From assembly GCA_001189215.1 (NCBI GenBank), contig LFCR01000002.1, positions 62,001 through 126,000 on the forward strand: a stretch of DNA of 64,000 nt, read 5' to 3'. How positions within the stretch are numbered: position 1 is the stretch's first letter; each line of letters starts with the position of its first letter. Origin of the DNA: Parcubacteria bacterium C7867-008. Its GTDB lineage: Bacteria; Patescibacteria; Paceibacteria; UBA9973; UBA2103. Under the pieces are notes generated by a model. The model had not been told where the DNA came from. It worked only from the letters and a program-made list of their open reading frames with translations, and ran no database searches. Made by a program: the position numbers and the translations under genes. Below are positions 42,735 to 50,997 of the stretch, in pieces.

Positions 42735-43835
42735 ATGATTATCAATATAGAAAAAAAAGAATTCTCTGAAGCAGTAAGTCGCGTGTCTCGATTTGCTGAG
42801 AGAAAGTCTGCAACATTACCGGTACTCGCAGGCATCGCTATTGTTGCCGGTGATGATGGTATCAAGCTTCGTGCAACGAATCTTGAGACGGGTATTGATT
42901 TCAAGATGGGTGGGACTATTGAGCAGCCGGGGGTGGTGGCTCTTCCTGCGGTTACGCTTCGTGAAATAACTAACTCATTCTCAGGAACAGGAACAATCAA
43001 ACTAGAGCACACGGGCGACACCGTCCTTATCTCCTCCTCTGCGGGGCGTAGCGCGCTTAAGACCCTTGCCTACGAAGATTTCCCCACACTCCCATTCCCT
43101 GAAGCTCCTACGGCTAAATTTACGCTTCCAGGAGTATCTATTCGTACACTCGTACTCACTGTTGCTGGTTGTGCGTCACCTTCTACAGTGCGTCCTGAGC
43201 TGGCTAGTGTTCTTCTCTCGGCTGAAGGAGGTTTTGTTAAGGCTGTTGCTACTGATTCGTTCCGTCTTGCTGAGAAAAAGATTTCCGTAACAGGGTCTGT
43301 GGCCCCATTTTCTATACTTATCCCTGCAAAGAATGCGATTGATATCGTACAGACACTTCCCGATACCGATGTGGAGGTACTTATTGATGAACACCAGTGC
43401 GCATTCTCCTGGCCAGGCGGTATTGTTACGACCCGTCTTGTAACGGTTCCATACCCTGACTACACACAGATCATTCCTAAACAGTTTGTATCTGAAGCAA
43501 CATTGCTTCGTAAGGACTTTGAAGCTGTACTACGTCGTACTGCAATCTTTTCAGACTCTTTCCAGAAGATTCGTGTTGGGTTCGCTACTGCAGATAAGAA
43601 GATTGCGTTCTCTGCACGTAATAGTGATGTTGGAGAGTCTTCTGAAAGTGTTCCTGCATCACTTTCTGGTGAAGCTATTGAGCTTTCATTCAATCATCGC
43701 TATCTAGCAGCACCACTATCTCTCGTTAGTTCAGAGAATCTTTCACTATCTGCAGCAGGTATAGGGCGCCCGTTGATCATTAAAGGGATAGGAGACAATA
43801 CGTTCTTGTATCTTGTAATGCCGATGAATCAGTAG
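42735..43835 (+). CDS. dnaN: DNA polymerase III beta subunit (sliding clamp)
   Basis: The 366-residue protein has three similar clamp domains, with recognisable stretches RFAERKSATLPVLAGI, VALPAVTLREI, CASPSTVRPELASVLL and the C-terminal FLYLVMPM. It forms the ring that tethers polymerase to DNA. Length and position after dnaA are as expected. Confidence 0.97.
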   Translation: MIINIEKKEFSEAVSRVSRFAERKSATLPVLAGIAIVAGDDGIKLRATNLETGIDFKMGGTIEQPGVVALPAVTLREITNSFSGTGTIKLEHTGDTVLISSSAGRSALKTLAYEDFPTLPFPEAPTAKFTLPGVSIRTLVLTVAGCASPSTVRPELASVLLSAEGGFVKAVATDSFRLAEKKISVTGSVAPFSILIPAKNAIDIVQTLPDTDVEVLIDEHQCAFSWPGGIVTTRLVTVPYPDYTQIIPKQFVSEATLLRKDFEAVLRRTAIFSDSFQKIRVGFATADKKIAFSARNSDVGESSESVPASLSGEAIELSFNHRYLAAPLSLVSSENLSLSAAGIGRPLIIKGIGDNTFLYLVMPMNQ

Positions 43836-43872
43836 TGCGTTTTTCCCACACTCTGTGAAGTAGAATAAATCC

Positions 43873-44835
43873 ATGAAGGAAACCAGACCCATTTTTTTGA
43901 TCGCTCTGGTTCTTGTTGCTGTATGTAGTGCTGTTGGGTATTTTTTGTATCAAAAACTATCAACAGACTGTAGATTTGTTGGCTGTAACGATGCTAATGA
44001 GAATACAAACATAGTTTCAACTACTTCACCTAAAATTCCAGAAGTGAAACAAAAAACCGAATGGGAATACCATACCTATGGTGATTTTAATATTCCTATT
44101 CCAAAAGGATGGACTTCGTTTGAAGGAAGTAAAGATGGAGGGTACGGAAGTCTAGCGGTATATTCAAAAACTGATTCAAGTGATCGTTACGATATAAGAC
44201 TTATAAAGTCATCAAGATACGTAACTGGCCCGGATGAAGTTGAAGAAGAAGCATTGTTAGACGGAACTATGGTAAAGGGTGTAATACGTACGTTGCCTGC
44301 ACTCGGATCGAATGTACATATGTACAAAAACAAAGAAGATCCAACACACAATCTCTATGTCGTGTTTACAACCCGCGGGGGTTTAGAGATCTCTTACTAC
44401 ACGAAAAGCAGTATTAATGGAAATGATGTTCTGGATAATATATCGTTTGTATCTAATCATTCAACAGAAAATACTGCTGTTCCGCCAAATCTTGAATATA
44501 TAGGATCACACTTCAGTCGCGATACAAAGAATGTATATTTTTATGGAAAGATTGTACCAAATGCTGATCCAGCAACGTTTTCTGTTATTAAACAAGGGAA
44601 GGGTTTAAAAACAATTGTTGCAAAAGATAGTAATTACGTTTTTCAGAATTCACTTTACCAATCGGTTACGACTATACCTGGTGCAGATCCAACGACATTC
44701 AAGATTTCAACTACTCAGGCTGATTACGCGCATGACCAGTATCACAGCTATAAATATGGTTTATTTCCTGACGCGCAATCAGAACAAGGGCCGTATGGGT
44801 ATTATCTTATTGGAAGCCAAATCATATTCGATTAA
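43873..44835 (+). CDS. Membrane-anchored protein with DKNYY-type repeats
   Basis: The 320-residue protein has an N-terminal helix (about 7-27), a central domain with a PsbP/MOG1-like feel (FNIPIPKGWTSFEG), and C-terminal repeats HFSRDTKNVYFYGKIVPNADPATF and AKDSNYVFQN...GADPTTFKI that match the DKNYY repeat family. Function is unknown. A TAGAAT box lies 7 bases before the ATG. Confidence 0.7.
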   Translation: MKETRPIFLIALVLVAVCSAVGYFLYQKLSTDCRFVGCNDANENTNIVSTTSPKIPEVKQKTEWEYHTYGDFNIPIPKGWTSFEGSKDGGYGSLAVYSKTDSSDRYDIRLIKSSRYVTGPDEVEEEALLDGTMVKGVIRTLPALGSNVHMYKNKEDPTHNLYVVFTTRGGLEISYYTKSSINGNDVLDNISFVSNHSTENTAVPPNLEYIGSHFSRDTKNVYFYGKIVPNADPATFSVIKQGKGLKTIVAKDSNYVFQNSLYQSVTTIPGADPTTFKISTTQADYAHDQYHSYKYGLFPDAQSEQGPYGYYLIGSQIIFD

Positions 44836-44854
44836 GAACTACATATTCATTGGT

Positions 44855-45106
44855 ATGAAAAGCCTTGCAGATCTACTACTAAATCACAAAGTACCTGGTG
44901 TACGAGACGCACAAATACGACATGCCATTGCTGAGGAGTTGAGTACTCTACTAAATATCACGATTGAACCTAAACAAGTGAAATATAAAGATGCGGATTT
45001 GGTACTTGCGGTACCTCCAGTGGTTAAGTCGGTAATAAAGTTGAGGACAGAAGAGATTATAGAAATACTTAAGAGACGAGATATAAGAGTTACAACAATA
45101 AAATAA
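44855..45106 (+). CDS. Small DUF721/DciA-like protein (tentative)
   Basis: The 83-residue protein has a helix followed by strand-helix elements (KYKDADLVLAVPPVVKSVIKL then RTEEIIEILKRR), which resembles the KH-like core of DUF721/DciA, a helicase-loading factor. It lies downstream of dnaN, which would suit that role. The similarity is weak and from memory. The stop codon lies inside a terminator. Confidence 0.45.
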   Translation: MKSLADLLLNHKVPGVRDAQIRHAIAEELSTLLNITIEPKQVKYKDADLVLAVPPVVKSVIKLRTEEIIEILKRRDIRVTTIK

Positions 45107-45134
45107 CAGCGGACTAAATGTCCGCTGTTATTTT
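45100..45134. terminator. Bidirectional terminator
   Basis: A 15-bp perfect stem (AAAATAACAGCGGAC and complement) with a TAAAT loop serves the convergent 44855 and PBP1A genes. Confidence 0.9.
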
Positions 45135-45142
45135 ATTTGTTT

Positions 45143-47329
45143 CTACTGTCCTCCAATATCTGTTCCATCGATACCAACTGCTGGGGTTGAAGTCCCGCCT
45201 TGAACTGTTGGTGCAAGTTGTGCGCCACCAGCAATCCAGTTGCCGATAGGGTATTCCCAGTATGCATACTGTGCATCGCCCACTGAGCTGCCGCCCCCCA
45301 TAGGATTGTTCTTGTTCACCCAGTACAAGATGTCGTGCATAGAAGAACCATCGGTGTAGATACCACGGAGTGCTGCAGGCGCACTATCTGCAATTGCAGG
45401 AGGTTCAGGGAATACTTCGTTTGGGTACTTGTTAAGTGCGAAGTTCATAACCTCATGCCACATAGGAGCAACAATGTATCCGGCGATCTCCTTCACCATC
45501 GGAGTATTGTCGTTGTTCCCTGCCCAAACACCAATAGCAATCGATGGAGTGTATCCAACGGTCCATGCATCACGTGATTCGTTAGTGGTACCGGTCTTAG
45601 CAGCCACATCGTAGCCGGGGAAGGTGAATGGATTCACAGGAGGATACTCAGGTTGACGTGCCTGATTATTTGAAAGCATAGAGGAAATACCATGTGCAAT
45701 CTCAGGAGCAATAACCTGTTTCGTATCTTCCTTATATTCTTCAAGTGTCTTACCTGTCTTGTCCGTGATGCGAAGGATACCGGTTGGGGTGTTGAGTTTA
45801 CCGTCGTTAGCGAATGCCCCATATGCACCAACAAGATCAAGGAGACGTACTTCAGCAGCACCAAGCGCTAGTGAGAGACCATAATCTGATGGTTTTCCGA
45901 GCGTTGAGATACCCATGTCTTTTGCGAGAGTGAGAACATTAGGAATACCAGTAAGGTACATCGCTTTAACGGCAGGAACGTTAATAGATTGTGCGAGTGC
46001 GGTAGTGAAGGTCATCGGACCACGGAACTTTCCATCATAATTACCCGGTGCGTAACACGGTGCCGTACCATTGAAGTTATCTGATGGTGAACAGGTGGTT
46101 GAGAACTGAGTAGGGAGGTCGAACACGGAAGTGAGAGGTGTGTATCCCTTCTGAAGAGCTGCTGCGTATACGAATGGTTTGAACGACGAACCTGGCTGAC
46201 GTTCAGCAAGCGCAATGTTGTAGTTACCATCGATGTTCTTGTCGAAGTAATCTCGTGAACCAACCATGGCGAGGATCTGTCCCGTCTTTGGATCAATAGC
46301 CACTAACGCTGCGTTACTTGCATTGAACTTCTTTTCATTAATAAGCGCGTACTGATTAACCGTCGTTTCTGCTTGGTGCTGCAGATCAGCATCGATGGTA
46401 GTGAGGACATTAAGACCTTGTGTTGCAACATCGGAACCATACTTGTTTTCAAGATACTGCTCAATATAGAAGACAAAGTGAGGCGCAAGAATCGTATTGT
46501 TCTGCTGGCGACTAAACACGACCACCTCATCCTTTGCTTGCTGATACTGCTCGTCAGTTATATAGCCGAGTTCCTTCATGCGCTTTAGAACAAGGTTCTT
46601 GCGTACATCAAGTGATGCGCGATTGTTGCCGTACGGAGAGTAGTAGGTAGGTAGCTGCGGGATAGCTGCCATGTATGCAGCTTCTGCAATATCTAGATCC
46701 TTTGCAGACTTCCCAAAGAATGTGCGACTAGCTACTTCAGCGCCATACATAGTTCCTCCGTAGGGGGCTACGTTGAAATAGAACTCAAGAATTTCCTCCT
46801 TGGTATATCGTTGCTCAAACTTAATAGCCAGAATCCACTCTTGCACCTTACGGGTAATAGACTTCTGTCCTGAAAGAATCGTATTCTTCACCACCTGCTG
46901 TGTGATAGTTGAACCACCTTGCGCGAAGGAGAGTTGAGTAATGTCCTTATATATAGAACGTGCGATACCGGTGAATGAAATACCCCCATGCTTATAAAAG
47001 TCTGAGTCTTCAATAGAAATGGTTGCTTGTTGGAGGTATGGAGAAATATCTGCAAGCGGTACCACATTACGCTTCACATCATGGTTTAGGTCGTAGAGAA
47101 CTGTCTTTCCAGTGCGATCATAGAGTTTTGTGGACTGAGCCACCTTTCTTGAATCAAATGAGTTAAGCGCGGGGATTGGAGTAAGAGCCACCCAAAGAAT
47201 ACCGGTGCCCATAATAAACAGAGCAATACCGGCCATAATAAAGGATGCTTTGAGGAGAGGGTGAGGATCTTGGAAGACTTCCCTGATACTTCTAGTGCGC
47301 GAAGATGAACGTGTGTGACGACGTGACAT
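45143..47329 (-). CDS. Class A penicillin-binding protein (PBP1A-like)
   Basis: The 728-residue bifunctional enzyme polymerises and cross-links peptidoglycan on the outer face of the membrane. It has a cytoplasmic basic start, one membrane helix (about 28-50), a GT51 domain with IEDSDFYKHGGI, QGGSTITQQVVKN and KEEILEFYFN, and a transpeptidase domain with PGSSFKPF (S-x-x-K), SIN and AAKTGTTN. A Gly/Ala-rich tail follows. I chose ATG 47329, giving MSRRHTR. With the M23 peptidase and Mur ligase it shows a real wall. Confidence 0.93.
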   Translation of the reverse strand: MSRRHTRSSSRTRSIREVFQDPHPLLKASFIMAGIALFIMGTGILWVALTPIPALNSFDSRKVAQSTKLYDRTGKTVLYDLNHDVKRNVVPLADISPYLQQATISIEDSDFYKHGGISFTGIARSIYKDITQLSFAQGGSTITQQVVKNTILSGQKSITRKVQEWILAIKFEQRYTKEEILEFYFNVAPYGGTMYGAEVASRTFFGKSAKDLDIAEAAYMAAIPQLPTYYSPYGNNRASLDVRKNLVLKRMKELGYITDEQYQQAKDEVVVFSRQQNNTILAPHFVFYIEQYLENKYGSDVATQGLNVLTTIDADLQHQAETTVNQYALINEKKFNASNAALVAIDPKTGQILAMVGSRDYFDKNIDGNYNIALAERQPGSSFKPFVYAAALQKGYTPLTSVFDLPTQFSTTCSPSDNFNGTAPCYAPGNYDGKFRGPMTFTTALAQSINVPAVKAMYLTGIPNVLTLAKDMGISTLGKPSDYGLSLALGAAEVRLLDLVGAYGAFANDGKLNTPTGILRITDKTGKTLEEYKEDTKQVIAPEIAHGISSMLSNNQARQPEYPPVNPFTFPGYDVAAKTGTTNESRDAWTVGYTPSIAIGVWAGNNDNTPMVKEIAGYIVAPMWHEVMNFALNKYPNEVFPEPPAIADSAPAALRGIYTDGSSMHDILYWVNKNNPMGGGSSVGDAQYAYWEYPIGNWIAGGAQLAPTVQGGTSTPAVGIDGTDIGGQ

Positions 47330-47346
47330 GGCCTGATAGTAGCACA

Positions 47347-47384
47347 AATAAGACCCTGTCTGGCGTACCAGACAGGGTCTTATT
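47347..47384. terminator. 17-bp perfect hairpin upstream of PBP1A
   Basis: AATAAGACCCTGTCTGG and complement with a CGTA loop. It terminates the minus-strand gene at 47402 before the PBP1A start. Confidence 0.85.
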
Positions 47385-47401
47385 TTGAGAAAAAGTCTCT
47401 C

Positions 47402-47593
47402 TTAGAAGTCCGTTACAGGAGCTTCGTCGTCATCCTGAACACGCATACCGTGTGCTTCAGGATCTTCCTCATCGAGCTCATCATCATCCTCTCCAGGGAT
47501 AACTGGAGCATCAATGACGTCCTCCTCCTCTTCAATAAGTGCTGGATCAATTACCCCTTCCTCACCTTCCACCATTTCATCTTCGTCGTGCAT
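47402..47593 (-). CDS. Small highly acidic protein
   Basis: The 63-residue product is about 45 % Asp plus Glu (EEEEDVIDAPVIPGEDDDELDEED) and lacks hydrophobic segments. It may be disordered. No family is known to me. It ends 18 bases before a terminator, which supports it as a real gene. Confidence 0.55.
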   Translation of the reverse strand: MHDEDEMVEGEEGVIDPALIEEEEDVIDAPVIPGEDDDELDEEDPEAHGMRVQDDDEAPVTDF

Positions 47594-47787
47594 AGTAGCT
47601 ACATTTAAATCTGTTCATGTACCGGTTTGTTCCGGTCAGCCTCTGTATAGTCGTAAACCTTGGGATCTTTTGCAAGAGTCTTAGTGCAAGCGTGTGGATA
47701 AGACCAATACTTTTATTTAGTTCTCTCCTGCAAATGAGCATAATGCAATGCAGTAAATGATGCCTTAATGAAAAGGCAATAAAGAGA
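47594..47787. other. Intergenic stretch without clear gene
   Basis: About 190 bases between the acidic-protein gene and ruvC. A minus-strand frame here has no protein-like composition. I see no hairpin or repeat of note. Confidence 0.4.
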
Positions 47788-48282
47788 TTATGTTCTACGA
47801 TCAGCCAGACCAGCAATACCAAGAGCAATGGCGTCTAGCTCATCATCAAGGCGCTTCTTCGGGGGAAGGGTGATTAGATGGGGGATCATTCGAGCAATAG
47901 CTGCTTTGTCTGAAGCGCCATACCCAGTAACAGCGAGCTTCACTTGTTGTGGTGCGTATTCTTGAAGAGGAATCTCTGCAGCGCCTGCTGCGGCCAGTAC
48001 CGCTCCACGTGCTTCCGCCACACCAATAGCAGTTGTTTTGTTTGAACTAAAGAAGAGTGTCTCAAGTGCAAGAATATCTGGATTGTATTCTTGTATTGCA
48101 TCTGCCGTTGCTTTATAGACAACAGCTAAACGAGACTCCTTCTTACCTTTTGGTGGAATCACACAATCACTCCATACGTGTATTGGCTTACTCGCATCTC
48201 CTTCAAGCACCGCAATACCTAATCTGTCGTACCCAGGATCAATTGCTAGTACCCGCCGAAGCTTATTCTTCAGTGCTTTCAT
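47788..48282 (-). CDS. ruvC: Holliday junction resolvase RuvC
   Basis: RuvC cuts Holliday junctions in the RuvABC complex. Catalytic acids are visible in LAIDPGYDRLG, LALETLFF and DDELDAIALG. The ATG at 48282 (MKALKNKLRRVLAIDPG) gives 164 residues; an ATG at 48294 would add four. The start overlaps the end of yebC by 20 bases, a common yebC-ruvC linkage. Confidence 0.93.
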   Translation of the reverse strand: MKALKNKLRRVLAIDPGYDRLGIAVLEGDASKPIHVWSDCVIPPKGKKESRLAVVYKATADAIQEYNPDILALETLFFSSNKTTAIGVAEARGAVLAAAGAAEIPLQEYAPQQVKLAVTGYGASDKAAIARMIPHLITLPPKKRLDDELDAIALGIAGLADRRT

Positions 48283-48820
48283 ACCCACGTGCATTCGTTA
48301 CGACTTCCTGCACGTCCTCATAATCATCAAGAATCTGAAGGATTGTTGTGAGTTTTGTTTCATCGTCTCCAACAACATCCATAAGTGGTTCGTTTGGTGT
48401 ATACCTGCCATTCGGACTCTTGGTGAATGCCCACAAGGCACTACCTGGGGTACCAAGTTCATACCCATTCTTCGAAAGGAGGTGTTTCACTTCTTGAGTA
48501 GTGCGGTTCTTGTTGTCTGTGAGGGCAGAGACAATGAGCGCTGAGCCCCCCGGTCCATAGAATTCGTACGAGACCGCATCAAGATCACCCGCTTCCTTCG
48601 AGTTGCCCTTAGCAATTGCTCGTTCAATCGTATCCTTCGGCATATTCGCTGCCTTTGCACGGTCTATAGCTGAAATAAGGCTGGGTGAAGAAAGATTCCC
48701 ATTAGCCTTCTTGGATTCAATGGTTATGAACTTTCCAAGGCGAGAAAAGGTCTTTGATTTAGCTGCATCTGCAGCACCTTTCTGATGTTTGATCTGTGAC
48801 CATTTACTGTGTCCTGACAT
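48263..48820 (-). CDS. yebC: YebC/PmpR-family protein, short form
   Basis: The 185-residue protein begins SGHSKWSQIKHQKGAADAAKS and contains KANMPKDTIERAIAKG-like (AANMPKDTIERAIAKG) and YEFYGPGGSALIV motifs of YebC, a protein linked to translation of polyproline stretches and to regulation. Usual length is 235-250, so part of the last domain is missing. A TATAGT box stands about 8 bases before the ATG. Confidence 0.92.
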   Translation of the reverse strand: MSGHSKWSQIKHQKGAADAAKSKTFSRLGKFITIESKKANGNLSSPSLISAIDRAKAANMPKDTIERAIAKGNSKEAGDLDAVSYEFYGPGGSALIVSALTDNKNRTTQEVKHLLSKNGYELGTPGSALWAFTKSPNGRYTPNEPLMDVVGDDETKLTTILQILDDYEDVQEVVTNARGYESTEE

Positions 48821-48853
48821 GAATTAACTATATCAAAAATGATTGAGGTGCCC

Positions 48854-48877
48854 AAAGTTCGATCCCTAGCAAGCAAT
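48854..48877 (-). repeat. R8 diverged repeat near tRNA-Glu
   Basis: Read on the minus strand: ATTGCTTGCTAGGGATCGAA then CTTT. It is most like R7 and in inverse orientation to the 12-15 kb array. Nearby GAACTT (around 48887) can pair with its AAGTTC to form a hairpin. Confidence 0.45.
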
Positions 48878-48932
48878 ACAAATCCTAGAACTTGCTTCAG
48901 GTTGAATAACCTGTAAAGTATGAATCGGTTGA

Positions 48933-49008
48933 GGTGGGGTAGCTATAACTGGTAAGAGCGCTGCTTTTCAAGCAGAATTCCTGGGTTCGATCCCCAGCTC
49001 CACTGCCA
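48933..49008 (+). tRNA. tRNA-Glu (anticodon UUC)
   Basis: Acceptor GGTGGGG/CTCCACT with G-U pairs, D-arm with TGGTAAGAGC, anticodon region CTGC-TTTTCAA-GCAG, T-arm CTGGG-TTCGATC-CCCAG, and encoded CCA. The anticodon stem closes with a G-A mismatch. R8 and R9 lie on its two sides. Confidence 0.88.
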
Positions 49009-49043
49009 ACCGTTCTTTAACGATTCTTTTGCGCATAAATGAT

Positions 49044-49072
49044 GCCGTCCATGCTTGGACGGCTCTTATTTT
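49044..49072 (+). terminator. Terminator after tRNA-Glu
   Basis: GCCGTCC-ATGCTT-GGACGGC stem followed by TCTTATTTT. Confidence 0.85.
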
Positions 49073-49083
49073 ATAAAAGAATG

Positions 49084-49112
49084 AAAGTTCCAACATCGCC
49101 CAGACGGCAATA
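49084..49112 (-). repeat. R9 cassette repeat near the 2H phosphoesterase gene
   Basis: On the minus strand it reads TTGCCGTCTGGGCGATGTTG then GAACTTTC, a close match to the left half of R2-R6. It lies between the tRNA-Glu terminator and the foreign-looking gene at 49198. Confidence 0.65.
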
Positions 49113-49197
49113 ATATTGAAGCGGTTTGTAGGAAGTAGATTTATATAGTGGCGCCTGTATACTGCGCCAGGAAACCAACACGGAGGCTCGAAGGAGC

Positions 49198-49677
49198 ATG
49201 GATTACCTAATCATTATACCAATCGAGCCGTTCGGCGAGCGCGATCTTTATCCCGCCGACCAGATGCTCCCTGCCCACTGCACCCTTATGCCGTGGTTTG
49301 CTTCCAACCGGTTCATGCCAATCGATGATCTGTTGGAATGGGTGGTTGAAAGGGAAGAGCTGTTCCCCATTCAACTCATCGCTCAAGGCCGCGAGTTTTT
49401 CGGTCCAAACAACAACGTACCGGTGTGCGTGCTTACGCCCACCGACAACTTAAAGTTTCTTCACACTACACTACTCGTAACCTTGGCGCAGATGGGTATT
49501 ATCCCGAAGTTGCAGTGGGTTGGTGCGGGGTATCGGCCGCACATTTCTGATACACCAACCGCTGTGTTCAAGAACGGTTTCAACGCCCAACCAAGTGAAC
49601 TCGTTCTGGTTCGACGCAATGAAGAAGGAGAGAAGGTGGTTATAGGGAAGTATTCCTTCGCACCCAAGTCACTGTAG
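49198..49677 (+). CDS. 2H phosphoesterase-like protein (2'-5' RNA ligase superfamily)
   Basis: The 159-residue protein has two H-x-T/S motifs in the right order and distance, HCTLMPWF near residue 28 and HISDTPT near 121, as in LigT/CPDase-type 2H phosphoesterases, which act on 2',3'-cyclic or 2'-5' phosphodiesters. GC-rich codons, a CGGAGG/AAGGAG ribosome site and its own terminator mark it as a cassette gene; R9 lies upstream. Activity is inferred from motifs. Confidence 0.65.
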   Translation: MDYLIIIPIEPFGERDLYPADQMLPAHCTLMPWFASNRFMPIDDLLEWVVEREELFPIQLIAQGREFFGPNNNVPVCVLTPTDNLKFLHTTLLVTLAQMGIIPKLQWVGAGYRPHISDTPTAVFKNGFNAQPSELVLVRRNEEGEKVVIGKYSFAPKSL

Positions 49678-49690
49678 TTCCTAAAGGTCT

Positions 49691-49723
49691 GCCACCCACC
49701 TCAAGCGGTGGCATTCTTTTTAT
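49691..49723 (+). terminator. Terminator of the 2H phosphoesterase-like gene
   Basis: GCCACC ... GGTGGC stem followed by ATTCTTTTTAT. Confidence 0.8.
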
Positions 49724-50716
49724 CTAGTTACCCAAATACTCTTTTCCTTTTGGTGTAAGAATACGTCCACGAGAAGATCGTTCAATAAATCCAAGACGTA
49801 GAAGATAAGGCTCATAGAGATTCTCAACCGTATCACTATCTTCATGTAGGGCACTTGCAAGTGCACGAACTCCAGCAGGACCTCCTTTAAATGAATCACG
49901 AAGTGTCTCAAGATAGCGGCGATCGTCTTTGGTGAGACCAAGCGTATCAATACCAAACAAGGTGCATGCCTTGTCACAAACGGCTTTCGTAAGAGGGAGA
50001 TTGTGTACCTGTGCGTAATCACGCACACGTTTAAGAAGAGCATTGGCAACACGAGGTGTTGCACGACTGCGTGCAGCAATCATATCCACGACACCATCAT
50101 CAATATCCATGGCGAGTAGGGAAGCGGAACGAGAAACAATGGCACGAAGATCTTCGTCTGAATAGAAATCAAGTTGATATACGCCGCCACCGAACCGAGA
50201 ACGTAGAGGTCCTGAAAGTTGTGCTACTCGTGTGGTTGCGCCAACGAGAGTAAATGGAGGAAGTGAAAGTTCAACAGTGCGTGCACTTGGCCCTTTGCCT
50301 AAAATAATATCGAGTGACCCAGATTCAAGAGCGGGATAGAGAAGTTCTTCAATCTTGCTAGAGAGTTGATGAATCTCATCGATAAAGAGAACAGTACCTG
50401 GTTCAAGATTGGTGAGAATGGCTGCAAGATCTCCCGCGCGCTCAATCGCAACCCCTGATGTGGTCTTAACAGGAGCCTCAAGTGATTTTCCTATAAGGTG
50501 TGCAAGTGTGGTCTTACCAACTCCTGGAGGTCCATAGAACAAAATATGTTCCGGCATGTCTCCACGCATCTTTGCAGCCTCTAAAACGATATGTACATTG
50601 TCCTTCACATGCCCCTGACCCACATATTCATCCCAAACAGAGGGACGAAGTGCTGCATCGAGCGCCTGGTCTCGAAGCTTGATAGGAAGGTCGGTTTCGT
50701 TGGGGGTACTTGACAT
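49724..50716 (-). CDS. ruvB: Holliday junction branch-migration ATPase RuvB
   Basis: The 330-residue AAA+ motor has YVGQGHVKDNV, Walker A HILFYGPPGVGKTTLAH, Walker B VLFIDEIHQL, GATTRVAQLSGPLRSRFG, and a winged-helix C-terminus ending RTPRGR-like (SRGRILTPKGKEYL). I chose ATG 50716 (MSSTPNETD); an upstream in-frame codon would add seven residues. A TACAAT at 17 bases from TTATGA upstream looks like its promoter. Confidence 0.95.
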   Translation of the reverse strand: MSSTPNETDLPIKLRDQALDAALRPSVWDEYVGQGHVKDNVHIVLEAAKMRGDMPEHILFYGPPGVGKTTLAHLIGKSLEAPVKTTSGVAIERAGDLAAILTNLEPGTVLFIDEIHQLSSKIEELLYPALESGSLDIILGKGPSARTVELSLPPFTLVGATTRVAQLSGPLRSRFGGGVYQLDFYSDEDLRAIVSRSASLLAMDIDDGVVDMIAARSRATPRVANALLKRVRDYAQVHNLPLTKAVCDKACTLFGIDTLGLTKDDRRYLETLRDSFKGGPAGVRALASALHEDSDTVENLYEPYLLRLGFIERSSRGRILTPKGKEYLGN

Positions 50717-50759
50717 AAAAACACTGTGTGCTAGCATTGTATCACATGAGGGTTGGCCT

Positions 50760-50955
50760 CATAAGTACCTTGCCTCGCGCAAGGTAATTTCTTTTTGTTC
50801 CCGCATACCACCCTCTAGGCAAGGCTTGACGGCTTCGGGCGACTCCCCAAGGCTTATCTGGTTCTCACCTCGTAGTGAGCGCGCTGGATATCCCCTCAGG
50901 CGTTTCGACCACCGTCCTATTTATAGGACGGAGTGCCTGGAGGGTAGTGTGCAGG
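50760..50955 (+). ncRNA. Candidate structured RNA in the ruvB-pilB intergenic region
   Basis: No gene is readable, yet the stretch is rich in stems: TACCTTGC/GCAAGGTA (50766-50786), a long-range 12-bp stem ACCCTCTAGGCA (50810-50821) with TGCCTGGAGGGT (50934-50945), CTCAC/GTGAG (50864-50879), and CCGTCCTA/TAGGACGG (50912-50931). A strong terminator follows at 50956. Ends joined by a long stem recall 6S-type RNAs, but I cannot match it to a known class, and the strand is uncertain because no clear promoter is visible. Confidence 0.45.
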
Positions 50956-50997
50956 AAAAGAAAAACACCGCTTCAAACGAAGCGGTGTTTTTCTTTT
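50956..50997. terminator. 19-bp bidirectional terminator
   Basis: AAAAGAAAAACACCGCTTC and its complement with an AAAC loop. It ends the pilB-like gene on the minus strand and the candidate RNA on the plus strand. Confidence 0.9.

Noticed and set aside
47577..47828. An 83-residue minus-strand frame upstream of the acidic protein gene
   Set aside because: It overlaps ruvC and the acidic-protein gene and has low-complexity, non-protein-like composition.
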